Shown here: piece by piece, positions 1 through 9,300 of the stretch | How positions within the stretch are numbered: the stretch's first letter is position 1 | Layout of the letters: the number at the start of each line of letters is the position of its first letter | Assembly: GCA_027485465.1 (NCBI GenBank) | Contig: JAIXRA010000149.1 | Coordinates: forward strand, 1 to 39,907 | Source: Bacteroidota bacterium | GTDB taxonomy: Bacteria > Bacteroidota > Bacteroidia > UBA7662 | Length of the DNA stretch: 39,907 nucleotides | Direction of reading: 5' to 3' | Program-made: the position numbers and the translations under genes | The notes under the pieces: model-generated | What the model was told of the DNA's origin: nothing | What the model saw: only the letters and a program-made list of their open reading frames with translations | Database searches by the model: none

Positions 1-1110
1 CTTGTGGCCGTCTCACGGGTCGAAGCCCAAACGACCACGCTTACCTTCAGCCACGGGGGGATGAACCGAACGGCCCAAGTCTATGTGCCCAGTGGCGCCC
101 AACCATCGGATTCCTTGCCCCTGGTCCTGGTTCTCCACGGGTTTACGCAGAGTGGAACCACCATGCTAAACAGCGCAGGATTCAATGCCATGGCCCAGCA
201 ATACCGGGCGGTTATTGCCTATCCCAACGGGGTCAATGCGGGTTGGAACAACCAGAGTGGAATGCCCGGGGCCTCCACCGCGGATGATGTGGGCTACCTT
301 TTGACCTTGGCCGATAGCATCCGTGCTCGATGGGGCACCCGTTACCACCGCCTTTTTAGCTGTGGTTTCTCGGCCGGTGGTTTTATGTCGTACCGATTGG
401 CCTGTGAACGGCCCGATCGCTTTGAAGCGGTGGCTTCGGTGGCCGGAACCATGAGCGCGAATGCCTTTGCGGCCTGCCAAGGCCCGCCATTACCGCCCTC
501 GTACCACGTTCGTCTGATGCACATCCACGGGACGGCAGATGGGGTGGTTGGCTATGCGGGGGGCAATGGCAATGTCTCTGCAGAGCAATGCGTGCAGTCT
601 TGGGTCAGTCGGGCCCAGTGCCCCAGCCAGCCTGTGGTCCAAACCATGCCGAATGTCAATACCTCCGACGGTTCTACGGTTGAAGAGTTCCTCTACGCGC
701 CTTGTGCACCGTTGGGCCCCGTGGGGACATCCGGTGCAGGCCGCCCAGGGCAGGTTGTTTTCTTGAAGGTAACGGGGGGTGGGCATACATGGCCTGGCAA
801 TACTGCGCCTTTGTTTGGATTGGGGAATGTGAACAGGGATTTTCAAGCCACCGCTCGGATCATGGATTTTTTCCTGGGGACTGGTGCAACGGCAACCAAC
901 CCTGAGCCGCCGAATCTTCCCCAAAAGAACCCAACCTGGGTCGAGGTTTTGGCTGGATTGGCCGAATCCAAGGACCCATGGGAGGGCCTATGGGATTCGT
1001 GGGGCCGCAAATACCCGGTGAACAGGTTCGGTCCCCTGGACCCCGTCGCAGGACCCTGGCTGACCCGGTTTCAGGGCCAAACCAAACAATGGATTATTCT
1101 GCCCAAATGA
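1..1110 (+). CDS. Secreted PHB depolymerase/feruloyl esterase-like alpha/beta hydrolase (5' end outside window)
   Basis: The reading frame is open to the first base, so the true start and most of the signal peptide lie upstream; the visible N-terminus reads like the end of a signal peptide (VEAQ/TTT). The protein resembles the LpqC/poly(3-hydroxybutyrate) depolymerase-feruloyl esterase family of secreted serine esterases. A candidate catalytic triad is visible: the nucleophile in GFSAGG (Ser codon at 370), Asp in GTADG (codon 538) and His in GGGHTWPG (codon 784). The C-terminal ~60 residues (DSWGRK ... GPWLTRFQGQ ... ILPK) look like a degenerate type A T9SS sorting domain, which would make it a cell-surface or secreted enzyme. 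The real substrate (polyester, feruloyl ester or other) cannot be decided. The stop overlaps the next start as ATGA. Confidence 0.8.
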   Translation, partial: LVAVSRVEAQTTTLTFSHGGMNRTAQVYVPSGAQPSDSLPLVLVLHGFTQSGTTMLNSAGFNAMAQQYRAVIAYPNGVNAGWNNQSGMPGASTADDVGYLLTLADSIRARWGTRYHRLFSCGFSAGGFMSYRLACERPDRFEAVASVAGTMSANAFAACQGPPLPPSYHVRLMHIHGTADGVVGYAGGNGNVSAEQCVQSWVSRAQCPSQPVVQTMPNVNTSDGSTVEEFLYAPCAPLGPVGTSGAGRPGQVVFLKVTGGGHTWPGNTAPLFGLGNVNRDFQATARIMDFFLGTGATATNPEPPNLPQKNPTWVEVLAGLAESKDPWEGLWDSWGRKYPVNRFGPLDPVAGPWLTRFQGQTKQWIILPK

Positions 1111-2945
1111 AATATGTTCTCCTAGGCCTCTTGGCTGGTTTGTTCAGCCAAAGCCTTGCTCAAAGCCCCGTCTTTCATGCGCCGCCCACCTGGTCCAAGG
1201 GGGTTGTTTGGTACCAGATCTTCCCGGATCGCTTTTGGAACGGCGACACACTCAACGATCCACCGTTGAGGGCCCAGCAAGACGCCTGGCCCCACGACAC
1301 CTTGAATCCCTGGAACCTGCATCCATGGACTTCGGATTGGTACAAAATGCAACCATGGGAAAAGTCCAACGGGAAAGATTTGTGGTATAACATAACCCGA
1401 AGGAGATACGGCGGTGATTTGGCGGGTATTTTGCAACGATTGGATTACCTTCAGGATTTAGGAATTCAAGCCATTTATTTGAATCCTATTTTTTATGCCC
1501 CCTCTCATCATCGTTACGATGCCTATGTTCTGCACCATGTGGATCCTTATTTGGGCCCCAATCCTGCGGCGGACCTGGCTCTGATGGCGAACGAAAAACC
1601 CGACGACCCGTCCACGTGGCATTGGACCAGCGCCGATACGTTGGCGCTTCATTTGGTCGGTGAGGTGCACCGACGTGGAATGCGAATCATTTGGGACGGG
1701 GTTTTTAATCACATGGGTGTGGGGAATCCTTTTTTTGTGGATGTTGTTCAAAAACAGCAGTCTTCGCCTTACGCGGATTGGTTTGAAGTTGAGCAATGGA
1801 GGGATGTGGATTCGGGCAAAGCCTTTCGTTACAAGGGCTGGTTTGGGATTCAGGATCTCCCTGAATTCAAAGAGAATCAGAACGGCTTGACTGCAGGTCC
1901 GAATCAATACGTACTCGATATAACACAACGCTGGATGCGGCCTAGCTGGTCATCGTCTGTGCATCCCAAGGACTCCATTTCTTTGGGGATTGATGGTTGG
2001 AGGTTGGATGTTGCGTTCTGTGTTGCGCATCCATTTTGGAAGCGCTGGTCTTCTCGAGTTCGAGAATGGAATCCGGAGGCTTACCTCACAGCTGAAGTGA
2101 TTGATGAGGCGCCCAAGCTCAAGCCGTATCTACGAGGGGATGAATTTGATGCCGTGATGAATTATCCCTTTGCATTTATTGCCAGTGAATACCTGATCAA
2201 CGACCGCAACCGGCCTTCCACCACGGGTTTTCAAAATCAAATGGATGACCTCATCGAGGTTTTTGGCTATAATCGCTTTCTTTCGCAACAAAATCTGTTC
2301 GGCAGCCACGATGCCAATCGATTGGCCTCTCATATCGTTAACCGAAACTTTGCTAAATACGCAGAATGGGGCACCTATTTCGCGCTTTCCAAGGCCTCCA
2401 ATCCGGCCTACAATACCCGAAAGCCAATTGGTTTGGAATCCAAAATACAGGCGCAATGGATGGTGTTTCAGCTCACCTTTCCAGGAGCTCCTATGTTGTA
2501 TTACGGGGACGAAGTTGGGATGTGGGGCGCCAATGATCCCGATTGTCGGAAGCCGATGCTATGGCCTGAGCTGAAGTTTGAAGATGAGTGGCATCGACCT
2601 GACCAAAGCCTGTACCCCCAAGCTCAGGTTGTTCAATTGGATACGATCCTGCTTCAATTAACCAAAGACCTTCTTTCCTTACGAAAAACGCATAAAGTCC
2701 TGCGAGATGGTTCTTTGCGCTGGCTTCGGCCCAAGGATAATAAAGATATCTTGGGTTATGAACGGCATAGCCCTGCGGGCGGGCAGATCATGGTCTTTTT
2801 GAATCCAACCGATCAAGCCCAATCTTTTAGCGGTCGTCCTTTTTTTGGTAAAGCCTATGCGTGGCCATTTTCCGGTGTTTTCGAAAGCGATACCGGAGAT
2901 TTTCATCTGCCACCTCGCGGTTATGTGCTTTTTCAACCCCGGTAA
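1107..2945 (+). CDS. Exported alpha-amylase family (GH13) glycoside hydrolase
   Basis: A 612-residue protein beginning with a signal peptide (MKYVLLGLLAGLFSQSLAQ). The ATG at 1107 is chosen over an upstream in-frame start at 978 because it gives the signal peptide and the ATGA overlap with the esterase. All four GH13 regions are visible: DGVFNH (I), GWRLD (II, nucleophile Asp301), AEVID (III, acid/base Glu330) and FGSHD (IV, Asp402). The barrel starts at VVWYQIFPDRFWNGD, the neopullulanase/cyclomaltodextrinase style, and the end (PPRGYVLF) is a typical GH13 beta-sandwich tail. It probably hydrolyses alpha-glucans or maltodextrins outside the cytoplasm. No T9SS tail is seen, so periplasmic or outer-membrane location is likely. 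The exact specificity cannot be assigned. Confidence 0.88.
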   Translation: MKYVLLGLLAGLFSQSLAQSPVFHAPPTWSKGVVWYQIFPDRFWNGDTLNDPPLRAQQDAWPHDTLNPWNLHPWTSDWYKMQPWEKSNGKDLWYNITRRRYGGDLAGILQRLDYLQDLGIQAIYLNPIFYAPSHHRYDAYVLHHVDPYLGPNPAADLALMANEKPDDPSTWHWTSADTLALHLVGEVHRRGMRIIWDGVFNHMGVGNPFFVDVVQKQQSSPYADWFEVEQWRDVDSGKAFRYKGWFGIQDLPEFKENQNGLTAGPNQYVLDITQRWMRPSWSSSVHPKDSISLGIDGWRLDVAFCVAHPFWKRWSSRVREWNPEAYLTAEVIDEAPKLKPYLRGDEFDAVMNYPFAFIASEYLINDRNRPSTTGFQNQMDDLIEVFGYNRFLSQQNLFGSHDANRLASHIVNRNFAKYAEWGTYFALSKASNPAYNTRKPIGLESKIQAQWMVFQLTFPGAPMLYYGDEVGMWGANDPDCRKPMLWPELKFEDEWHRPDQSLYPQAQVVQLDTILLQLTKDLLSLRKTHKVLRDGSLRWLRPKDNKDILGYERHSPAGGQIMVFLNPTDQAQSFSGRPFFGKAYAWPFSGVFESDTGDFHLPPRGYVLFQPR

Positions 2946-2948
2946 CCT

Positions 2949-3473
2949 ATGGACAAGACCCCCTCAAATACTCAAATGCCCAGGATCGCTGAACATCGTT
3001 TGACTTACCAGGTTGGTGCGGTGGAGGACTTTGGAGATCATGCGGTTGCAATGCTCCAGAAGGCCCGACACGTTTGGGCTTCGGCGTATGCTCCCTATTC
3101 AGGCTTTCATGTCGCGGCTGTTGTTTTAACAAGGGATGGCTCGATGTTAGCGGGGACCAACCAAGAGAATGCCTCCTATCCTGTAGGAATTTGTGCCGAG
3201 AGGGTGGTTTTAAGCGCTCTTTCGTGCCAAGAAGGTGGCGGCGAGGTGGCAGCTATGCTGGTTTTGGCAGGTCGAAAATTGGAGCCTCAGGGGGAATGGA
3301 TGTCCGGTTCAGGTAAACCCGTTGCGCCCTGTGGAATGTGTCGTCAGGCCCTCATGGAACAGATTAAACGGCAAAAATCTGATTTTCCCTTGTATTTGGC
3401 GAGTCTTCAAGGGGAATTTTGGGTTATTGAAGCAGCCTCGGATCTGTTACCCTTGGCTTTTTATGAATTTTAG
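2949..3473 (+). CDS. cdd: Cytidine deaminase
   Basis: A 174-residue cytosolic zinc enzyme that deaminates cytidine and deoxycytidine to uridine and deoxyuridine in pyrimidine salvage. The zinc-site signature is complete: Cys82-Ala-Glu84 (Glu is the proton shuttle) and Pro-Cys128-x-x-Cys131. The substrate-binding stretch AYAPYSGFHV and NQENASYP are also typical of the family. It is longer than the ~130-residue tetrameric forms because of an N-terminal extension of about 35 residues, as is common in Bacteroidota. It starts 3 nt after the GH13 stop, so it is probably cotranscribed with the two hydrolases although functionally unrelated. Confidence 0.93.
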   Translation: MDKTPSNTQMPRIAEHRLTYQVGAVEDFGDHAVAMLQKARHVWASAYAPYSGFHVAAVVLTRDGSMLAGTNQENASYPVGICAERVVLSALSCQEGGGEVAAMLVLAGRKLEPQGEWMSGSGKPVAPCGMCRQALMEQIKRQKSDFPLYLASLQGEFWVIEAASDLLPLAFYEF

Positions 3474-3606
3474 GTCATCTGTGATCGGGATATCCATGGA
3501 ACAATGTTACCCATTGGCCTTTGGTTTTGACTAAACGCTCGGTTTAATTTCAAGTTAATAGAAGAGTGGGCGTTTTTTGGCTCAAAATGAGCGATTTTTG
3601 AAGGAA

Positions 3607-3614
3607 TAATTTTT
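3607..3614 (+). promoter_or_regulatory. Weak -7 promoter motif upstream of the T9SS protein
   Basis: TAATTTTT matches the Bacteroidota -7 consensus TAnnTTTG with one mismatch, in an AT-rich tract 6 nt before the ATG at 3621. The surrounding 147-bp gap (3474-3620) holds nothing else I can name: no RNA gene and no clear terminator. Confidence 0.3.
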
Positions 3615-3620
3615 TCTACG

Positions 3621-5813
3621 ATGAGACGACTTTTAATGATTTTGGCAGTGGTTTTGGGATGCATGACAGCCCAGGGTCAAGTGGTGGTGGTTCAGGGCCA
3701 GGTATCCCAAAACTTGGGTTCCGTGGCTATACCTATGCCAGGACAAGGGGTTACCATCCAGGTAGGAGTTGGTAGTACAACTACCACCCTAACCGATTCG
3801 ACTGGTTTTTATTCGGCCGTTATTGCCTTGCCTGTTCTAAGTCCAAACGCCATCATCCAGGTTTCCACCCTTTGTCCGACCGGTGGTATGTTGGTTCAAT
3901 CGGCTCCGTTGAGTCCAGCCACCTCCACTTACCAAATTGATCTGGCATGCGGGTCCGGTGGTGGGGGAGGAAATGCCATGGTCTCGGTTAGCGGGGTTTT
4001 GCAATGGCCATCAGGACCTGCTACATCGGGGCAACCGGTACAATTTTTTGACGCCAACTCGACAACTCCATTGGGAGTGGCATTCACCGGTGTTGGAGGC
4101 TTTTTTTCGGATACCCTTAGTCTTCCCTTGGGCACCTCGGGTTCGCTGAACCTGAGGGCATCGGCATCTTGTGGGAATGGCGCCATGGTTTGGGACACCG
4201 TAACGGTCTCGACCTCGGCTCCTTCAGCTTTTTTTCAGCTTTTATGTTCGTCATCACCGGCTACCCAAGTCACCGTTCAGGGTACCGTTCTTGGTTCAGG
4301 TGGGGCGCCGGTTATCGGTTCCCTTGTTCGAATCAGCCTCGTCAACTCGGTCACCGTCTCCACCTTTACGGATTCGGTGGGTTTTTATTCGGCACCCCTC
4401 CAAATACCCGCCTTTTTGCCAATTAATACCATTACCGTCATGGCATCGTGCAGTTCACCAACCGGGCCTGGCTCTACGGTGACCGGTACAACCACCTACA
4501 CAGCCGGAACTTCCTCTTACACCGTCAATTTGACCTGTGGCACCGGAACCCGGGTTTTAATCGTTTCGGGGACTTTGGTGAATTCCTCCGGCCAGGGTCA
4601 GGCGGGTCAGTCTGTTCAGGTTTTTTTGAATCAGTTTACCACACCATCAAGAACCCTGGTCACCGATGCAAGCGGCAATTTTGCAGATACCCTAACCTTG
4701 GGTGCTAGTTCGGGTTTTGTCTATGCTCGAGCAGCTTGTGCATCCAACACATCTTGGGCATCGGACACTTCAGCCTACAATACGGCCTCGTTTGGAGTGA
4801 GTCTTAGCCTCCAATGCGGCCCTCCGTCCGGTCAGCACCGGGTTGTCGGTCGAATTACCGGATACCAATCCTCTGGGCCCTTGGCACAAGACACTTTGGC
4901 GCTGGTTGTGATTCGAATTGTTCCCCCTGGTCAGGGACAGGTACCGGGTTGGACCACCATTGATACGGTATACTTGTTGGATAGTGCTGGTACCGCGTTC
5001 TTTCAACTAACGCTCCCTTCCGGTAATTACAGCCTTTTGGCGCGATTAATGTCCGGGTTGGCCTCTCAGTATGCCCCGACCTACTACGGGGATACCACAA
5101 CTTGGTCTGCCGCAGATTCCTTTCTATTGCCTGGGAATCCAACCGCTTTTTTTAACATCAACCTAAGTCCCAACACCAGCGGTGGAGGAACGGGCACGAT
5201 TGGTGGAGGTGTGGCGGGTAATTTGCCCCGACTCAGCGGGCCGTTAACGGGTATTCAGGTTCAGCTTTTGAACGCCAACGGTACGGTGCCCCTGTCTTTC
5301 CGACGCTCAACCACGACGGGTACCACCGGTGCCTTTCAGTTCTCTGGACTTCCATGGGGATCCTATTTGCTCCGATGCGAGCACCCGGGGATGCATTCGG
5401 TCACCGTTCCCGTGACACTAAGCGCCCAAAATCCATCCCACCAGAGTACCACCTTTAGTGCCGGTACCACCGGGTTTATGGTAACCTCTTCGGTAAGGAA
5501 TCTGCTGGGTGGCCCAAGGTCCACGCTCATGCCGAATCCGGTTCGCGCTGGACAAAGCTTGCATTGGTTGATCGAGGAAGAGGATGGGATCGTCCTCCCT
5601 GGCGGGGAGAATTCGGTTGTTACGTGGGAAATCACGGATTTACAGGGCAAAATCCACGGCCAGGGCTCTAGGATGGAATCAGTTGAAACCCCCAGCCGTA
5701 GCGGATTGGGAGGGACCCTGAGCTTGGAAGGGATCGCCCCCGGCATCTACCTTCTACGCGTCCAGAGGCCTTTGGGTTCTGCCCTTCAGGGCCGTTTCTT
5801 GATTCTTCCTTAG
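3621..5813 (+). CDS. T9SS-exported repeat protein with four Cys-paired beta domains
   Basis: A 730-residue secreted protein of unknown function. Residues 1-20 are a signal peptide. Four consecutive ~95-residue beta-sandwich-like repeats follow (about 21-112, 115-212, 215-310, 312-405), each with a V-x-G start, a D-x-x-G-x-F/Y-x-S/D strand and two cysteines (85/110, 184/209, 277/306, 373/399) that could form one disulfide per repeat. Next comes a domain (about 406-520) carrying the APTYYGDTTTWSAAD block often seen in Bacteroidota surface proteins. It is followed by a carboxypeptidase-regulatory-like domain (about 530-640) and a type A T9SS sorting domain (638-730: PNPV ... GIYLLRVQ ... LILP). 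It is likely a surface or secreted adhesin-like scaffold, with no catalytic motif seen. The repeats are rich in Thr, Ser and Gly. Confidence 0.85.
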   Translation: MRRLLMILAVVLGCMTAQGQVVVVQGQVSQNLGSVAIPMPGQGVTIQVGVGSTTTTLTDSTGFYSAVIALPVLSPNAIIQVSTLCPTGGMLVQSAPLSPATSTYQIDLACGSGGGGGNAMVSVSGVLQWPSGPATSGQPVQFFDANSTTPLGVAFTGVGGFFSDTLSLPLGTSGSLNLRASASCGNGAMVWDTVTVSTSAPSAFFQLLCSSSPATQVTVQGTVLGSGGAPVIGSLVRISLVNSVTVSTFTDSVGFYSAPLQIPAFLPINTITVMASCSSPTGPGSTVTGTTTYTAGTSSYTVNLTCGTGTRVLIVSGTLVNSSGQGQAGQSVQVFLNQFTTPSRTLVTDASGNFADTLTLGASSGFVYARAACASNTSWASDTSAYNTASFGVSLSLQCGPPSGQHRVVGRITGYQSSGPLAQDTLALVVIRIVPPGQGQVPGWTTIDTVYLLDSAGTAFFQLTLPSGNYSLLARLMSGLASQYAPTYYGDTTTWSAADSFLLPGNPTAFFNINLSPNTSGGGTGTIGGGVAGNLPRLSGPLTGIQVQLLNANGTVPLSFRRSTTTGTTGAFQFSGLPWGSYLLRCEHPGMHSVTVPVTLSAQNPSHQSTTFSAGTTGFMVTSSVRNLLGGPRSTLMPNPVRAGQSLHWLIEEEDGIVLPGGENSVVTWEITDLQGKIHGQGSRMESVETPSRSGLGGTLSLEGIAPGIYLLRVQRPLGSALQGRFLILP

Positions 5814-5837
5814 GGAAGGGATAAGCTCCCCAAGGGT

Positions 5838-5845
5838 TATCTTTG
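5838..5845 (+). promoter_or_regulatory. Candidate -7 promoter element (TATCTTTG)
   Basis: A perfect match to the Bacteroidota -7 consensus TAnnTTTG, 17 nt before the ATG at 5863. No TTTG -33 element sits at the usual distance. Confidence 0.4.
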
Positions 5846-5862
5846 CTATCCTTTTGGCAAAA

Positions 5863-6258
5863 ATGTTCACCCGGATTTCTTTTCGATCGGTAACGACCTC
5901 CCTGGGCATGGGGTGCCTGGCATTGAGCCTGCTTTGGCTAAGCCTGGCAGCCTCTGGTTCGGTTGAATCTGCTTCATACAAGGAGTTTTCGACGATTCCA
6001 GATCCAGCGGTGACTCCCGAAGGTTCAGGACAGGAACACTCAGAAGAGAATCAAGCCTTCTTTCAGCCCTGGCATCATCAAGGCACCCAAGCGGGATTGG
6101 ATGAACAGGGATTGAAAGATGCCGATCCGTTGGAGGGTCCGAATGGATGGCGGGTTTCCTTTTCTTTTACAAGGTTTTTCCAAGTTGAATTATCTGAAAA
6201 ATTGCTTGTTGCGCTGTTCAAGGGCAAAGGCAATTTAGGTTTTGGCAGGGCCCCCTAA
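5863..6258 (+). CDS. Small hypothetical exported or membrane-anchored protein
   Basis: A 131-residue protein that I do not recognise. One hydrophobic segment near the N-terminus (LGMGCLALSLLWLSLAASG) after a basic start could be a signal peptide or anchor. The remainder is polar and Glu/Gln-rich, then ends with basic and hydrophobic stretches (RFFQVELSEKLLVALFKGK). No known motif, cysteine cluster or sorting domain is visible. A TTG at 5854 is an alternative start, but the ATG lies at a normal distance from the promoter octamer. Codon use resembles its neighbours. The 93-bp gap before secDF contains nothing recognisable beyond an AT-rich tract. The gene could be lineage-specific or a chance ORF. 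Confidence 0.5.
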   Translation: MFTRISFRSVTTSLGMGCLALSLLWLSLAASGSVESASYKEFSTIPDPAVTPEGSGQEHSEENQAFFQPWHHQGTQAGLDEQGLKDADPLEGPNGWRVSFSFTRFFQVELSEKLLVALFKGKGNLGFGRAP

Positions 6259-6341
6259 GGACCTATCCTAGCCGTTTCGGATGCCTTTGCTGGGGTCTAG
6301 CATTCGAAAAACGCCCCTTCTTCGATTGTTTAATTTAAATT

Positions 6342-6349
6342 TTTATTTG
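6342..6349 (+). promoter_or_regulatory. Weak -7-like motif before secDF
   Basis: TTTATTTG differs from TAnnTTTG at one position and lies 2 nt before the secDF ATG in an AT-rich tract. If used, it would give a leaderless transcript; the real promoter may lie elsewhere. Confidence 0.25.
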
Positions 6350-6351
6350 TT

Positions 6352-9300
6352 ATGAAAGCCCAAGGAGCTGTGCGGTGGTTTGCCGCTTTGTTTGCACTTA
6401 TTTGTATTTATCAACTCAGTTTTACCTGGATTGCATCCAATGTTGAGAAAAAAGCCAAGGCTTATGCCAAAGGCGACGAGGCCACGGAGCGTCGTTACCT
6501 CGACTCCATTGCAGACCAGGAAGTTTTTAATTTTCTCTGGCTCAAGAAATTCACCTACGCTGAAGTCCGGGACCAAAAGTTGAACCTGGGCTTGGACCTT
6601 CAGGGTGGGATGAACGTGGTCATGGAAGTCGAAGTTCAAGATGTTATCCGGGCCCTCAGCAACCAAAGCAAGGACCCCGGTTTTAACCGAGCCATGGATT
6701 TGGCAACTCAGCGTCAAGCGAGTTCGCAATCTGATTTTGTGACCCTCTTTGTTCAGGCCTACCGCGAAGTGGCTCCCAACAACCGATTGGCCAGCATTTT
6801 TGCAACCCGCGAGAATCAGGGTCGGGTCAATTTTGATGCCACCGATGAGGAAGTGATCGAAGTGATCCGTGCCGAGGCCGAGAGCGCCATCGATCGTTCG
6901 TTTAATATCCTGCGCACCCGTATTGACAAATTCGGGGTTACCGCGCCCAATATCCAGCGTCAACAAGGTTCCGGTCGAATCAATATCGAGTTGCCCGGGG
7001 TGGATAACCCAGACAGGGTTCGCAAGCTCTTGCAGGGGACTGCGAAGCTGGAATTCTGGGAAACCTTCGAAGCAGCCGAGGTTTTGGACCGAATGGTCGA
7101 AATCAATAAATACCTGGCGGCAGAAACCAAGTTGGGTACAACAGCCAAAACCGACACCACGCTATCGGGTTCTTCATCAACCACTGCGCCAGGTGATACG
7201 GCCGCTCCTTCGGACAACGCTCTGATGCAAAATTTGGCCGCAGCCGATACCTCTGCCGCGGGTGATACCTCTGCCGCAGGACTGGCGCGCACCCGTCAAG
7301 AGAACCCCTTGTTCGCGGTTTTGATGCCAGCTATTTTCCAAGACAAAGACGGCAGTTCCAAGGTTTCCCAAGGCCCTGTGGTGGGTACCTCGGCAGCCAG
7401 GGATACCACGTTGGTCAATGCTATGTTGGCCCGCCCCGAAGTCCGAAACTTTATGCCCCGCAACCTGAAGCTCCTTTGGACGGTGAAAGGCCGTGGTGAT
7501 GGTAACAAATTCTTTGATCTGATCGCGCTCAAGAAGCGTGGAAACGAGGACAAGGCTGGTTTGGAAGGCGATGTGGTGACCGATGCAAGGGAATCCATTG
7601 ATCCCTTTGGGAAGGTCGAAGTTTCCATGACCATGAATGCCGAAGGCGCCAAGCGTTGGAGAAGGATGACCGCTGACAATATTGGTAAGTCGGTGGCCAT
7701 CGTATTGGATGACTATGTTTACTCGTTCCCGACCGTGCAGTCCGAAATCTCCGGGGGGATGTCTTCTATTTCTGGCAATTTCACCACCGAAGAGGCCAAG
7801 GACTTGGCCAATATATTGAAGGCGGGTAAATTGCCTGCCCCGGCTCGCATTGTCGAAGAAGCGGTCGTGGGACCTAGCCTTGGTAAAGAAGCGATTCAAA
7901 GTGGGTTGTGGTCCATTGTCTTGGGACTTTTGTTGGTGCTCGTTTTTATGGCGGTTTATTACGCGGGTTCCGGTATGATTGCCAACGCCGTACTCTTTGT
8001 GAACATATTCTTCATCTTTGGGATTTTGGCCTCCCTTCAGGCCGTCCTTACCCTGCCCGGTCTTGCCGGTATTGTCTTGACCATTGGTATGGCGGTTGAT
8101 GCAAATGTTCTAATTTTTGAAAGGATACGTGAAGAGCTGGCCCGTTCCAAGAGCATGCGACAGGCTGTTTCCGATGGTTTTTCCAACGCCTATTCCTCCA
8201 TTATTGACGCCAACGTCACCACGATCTTGACGGGTATTGTATTGTACGTCTTTGGTTCGGGCCCAATTCGGGGTTTTGCGACTACGTTGATTGTGGGCAT
8301 CTTGACCTCGCTGTTTGCGGCTTTGTTTTTGTCTAGAATAATTATGGAATACTATGTTGCCAAAGGCAAAACCATTTCATTTGGCAATGCCTGGTCGTTG
8401 GGGTTATTCAATAATTTGAATTACGATTTTCTTGGCAAAAGAAGGTTGTGGTACGGGGTTTCGCTGGTTGTGATTGTTGCCGGCCTTGTTTCCATGGCGA
8501 CTCAGGGCTTTAATCTGGGGGTGGATTTCAAAGGAGGCCGTAGTTATGTGGTCGCCTTGGACAGCGATCGGAATGCCAGCGAAGTAAGAACCGCCCTGGC
8601 GCGTGAATTTGGTTCTGCACCGGAGGTGAAGACCTTTGGGGGCGATCGTCAGTTCAAAGTCACGACCACCTACAAAATCCAGGATAACAGCGAAACGGTG
8701 GATCTGGAAGTGGAAAATAAATTGTGGGAAGGTTTGAAGGGTTTTTATAGCCAGGCCCCTGATCAGGCGAGTTTCAAGAATCAATTCCTCATGAGTTCCC
8801 AGAAGGTCGGTCCAACCATCGCGGATGACATCAAGGCCTCGGCGATTTGGTCCATTCTTTTTGCCCTCATTGCGATTTTTGTCTATATTGTTATCCGCTT
8901 CCGCAAGTGGCAATACGCCTTGGGTGCCACGGTAGCTCTGGCGCACGATGTGCTCGTTGTTCTGGCCGTGTTCTCGCTGGGTTGGAAATGGATGCCTTTT
9001 TCAATGGAAATTGACCAGGCCTTCATAGCGGCGATTTTGACCATTGTGGGTTACTCCATTAACGATACCGTGGTTGTCTTTGACCGACTGCGTGAAGATT
9101 TGGCGGACCGCAAACTAACAGCTGACCTCAAAATCATGAACGGAGCTCTTAACACCACCCTTAGCCGTACGCTTATTACGGCGTTTACGACGGTGATTAC
9201 GGTGGTGGTCTTGTTCCTGTTCGGTGGGGATGTCATCAAGAGTTTCTCCTTTGCCATTCTCTTGGGTCTGATTGTGGGTACCTATTCATCCATTTTTACG

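Noticed and set aside
978-1106. Longer start of the GH13 gene
   Set aside because: The extra 43 residues are the out-of-frame shadow of the esterase tail, have no signal peptide character, and ATG 1107 gives both a signal peptide and an ATGA overlap.
3474-3620. Intergenic region as an RNA gene or strong terminator
   Set aside because: No stable hairpin with a T tract, tRNA-like fold or known riboswitch core could be recognised; only AT-rich promoter-like sequence.
6269-6284. Possible third copy of the purQ-upstream repeat before secDF (GCCGTTTCGGAT)
   Set aside because: Only the first seven bases and a short GGAT agree; without a genome-wide count it is not distinguishable from chance.
7177-7899. 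240-residue minus-strand ORF inside secDF
   Set aside because: It is antisense to a conserved translocase, with His/Gly/Arg-rich composition typical of shadows.
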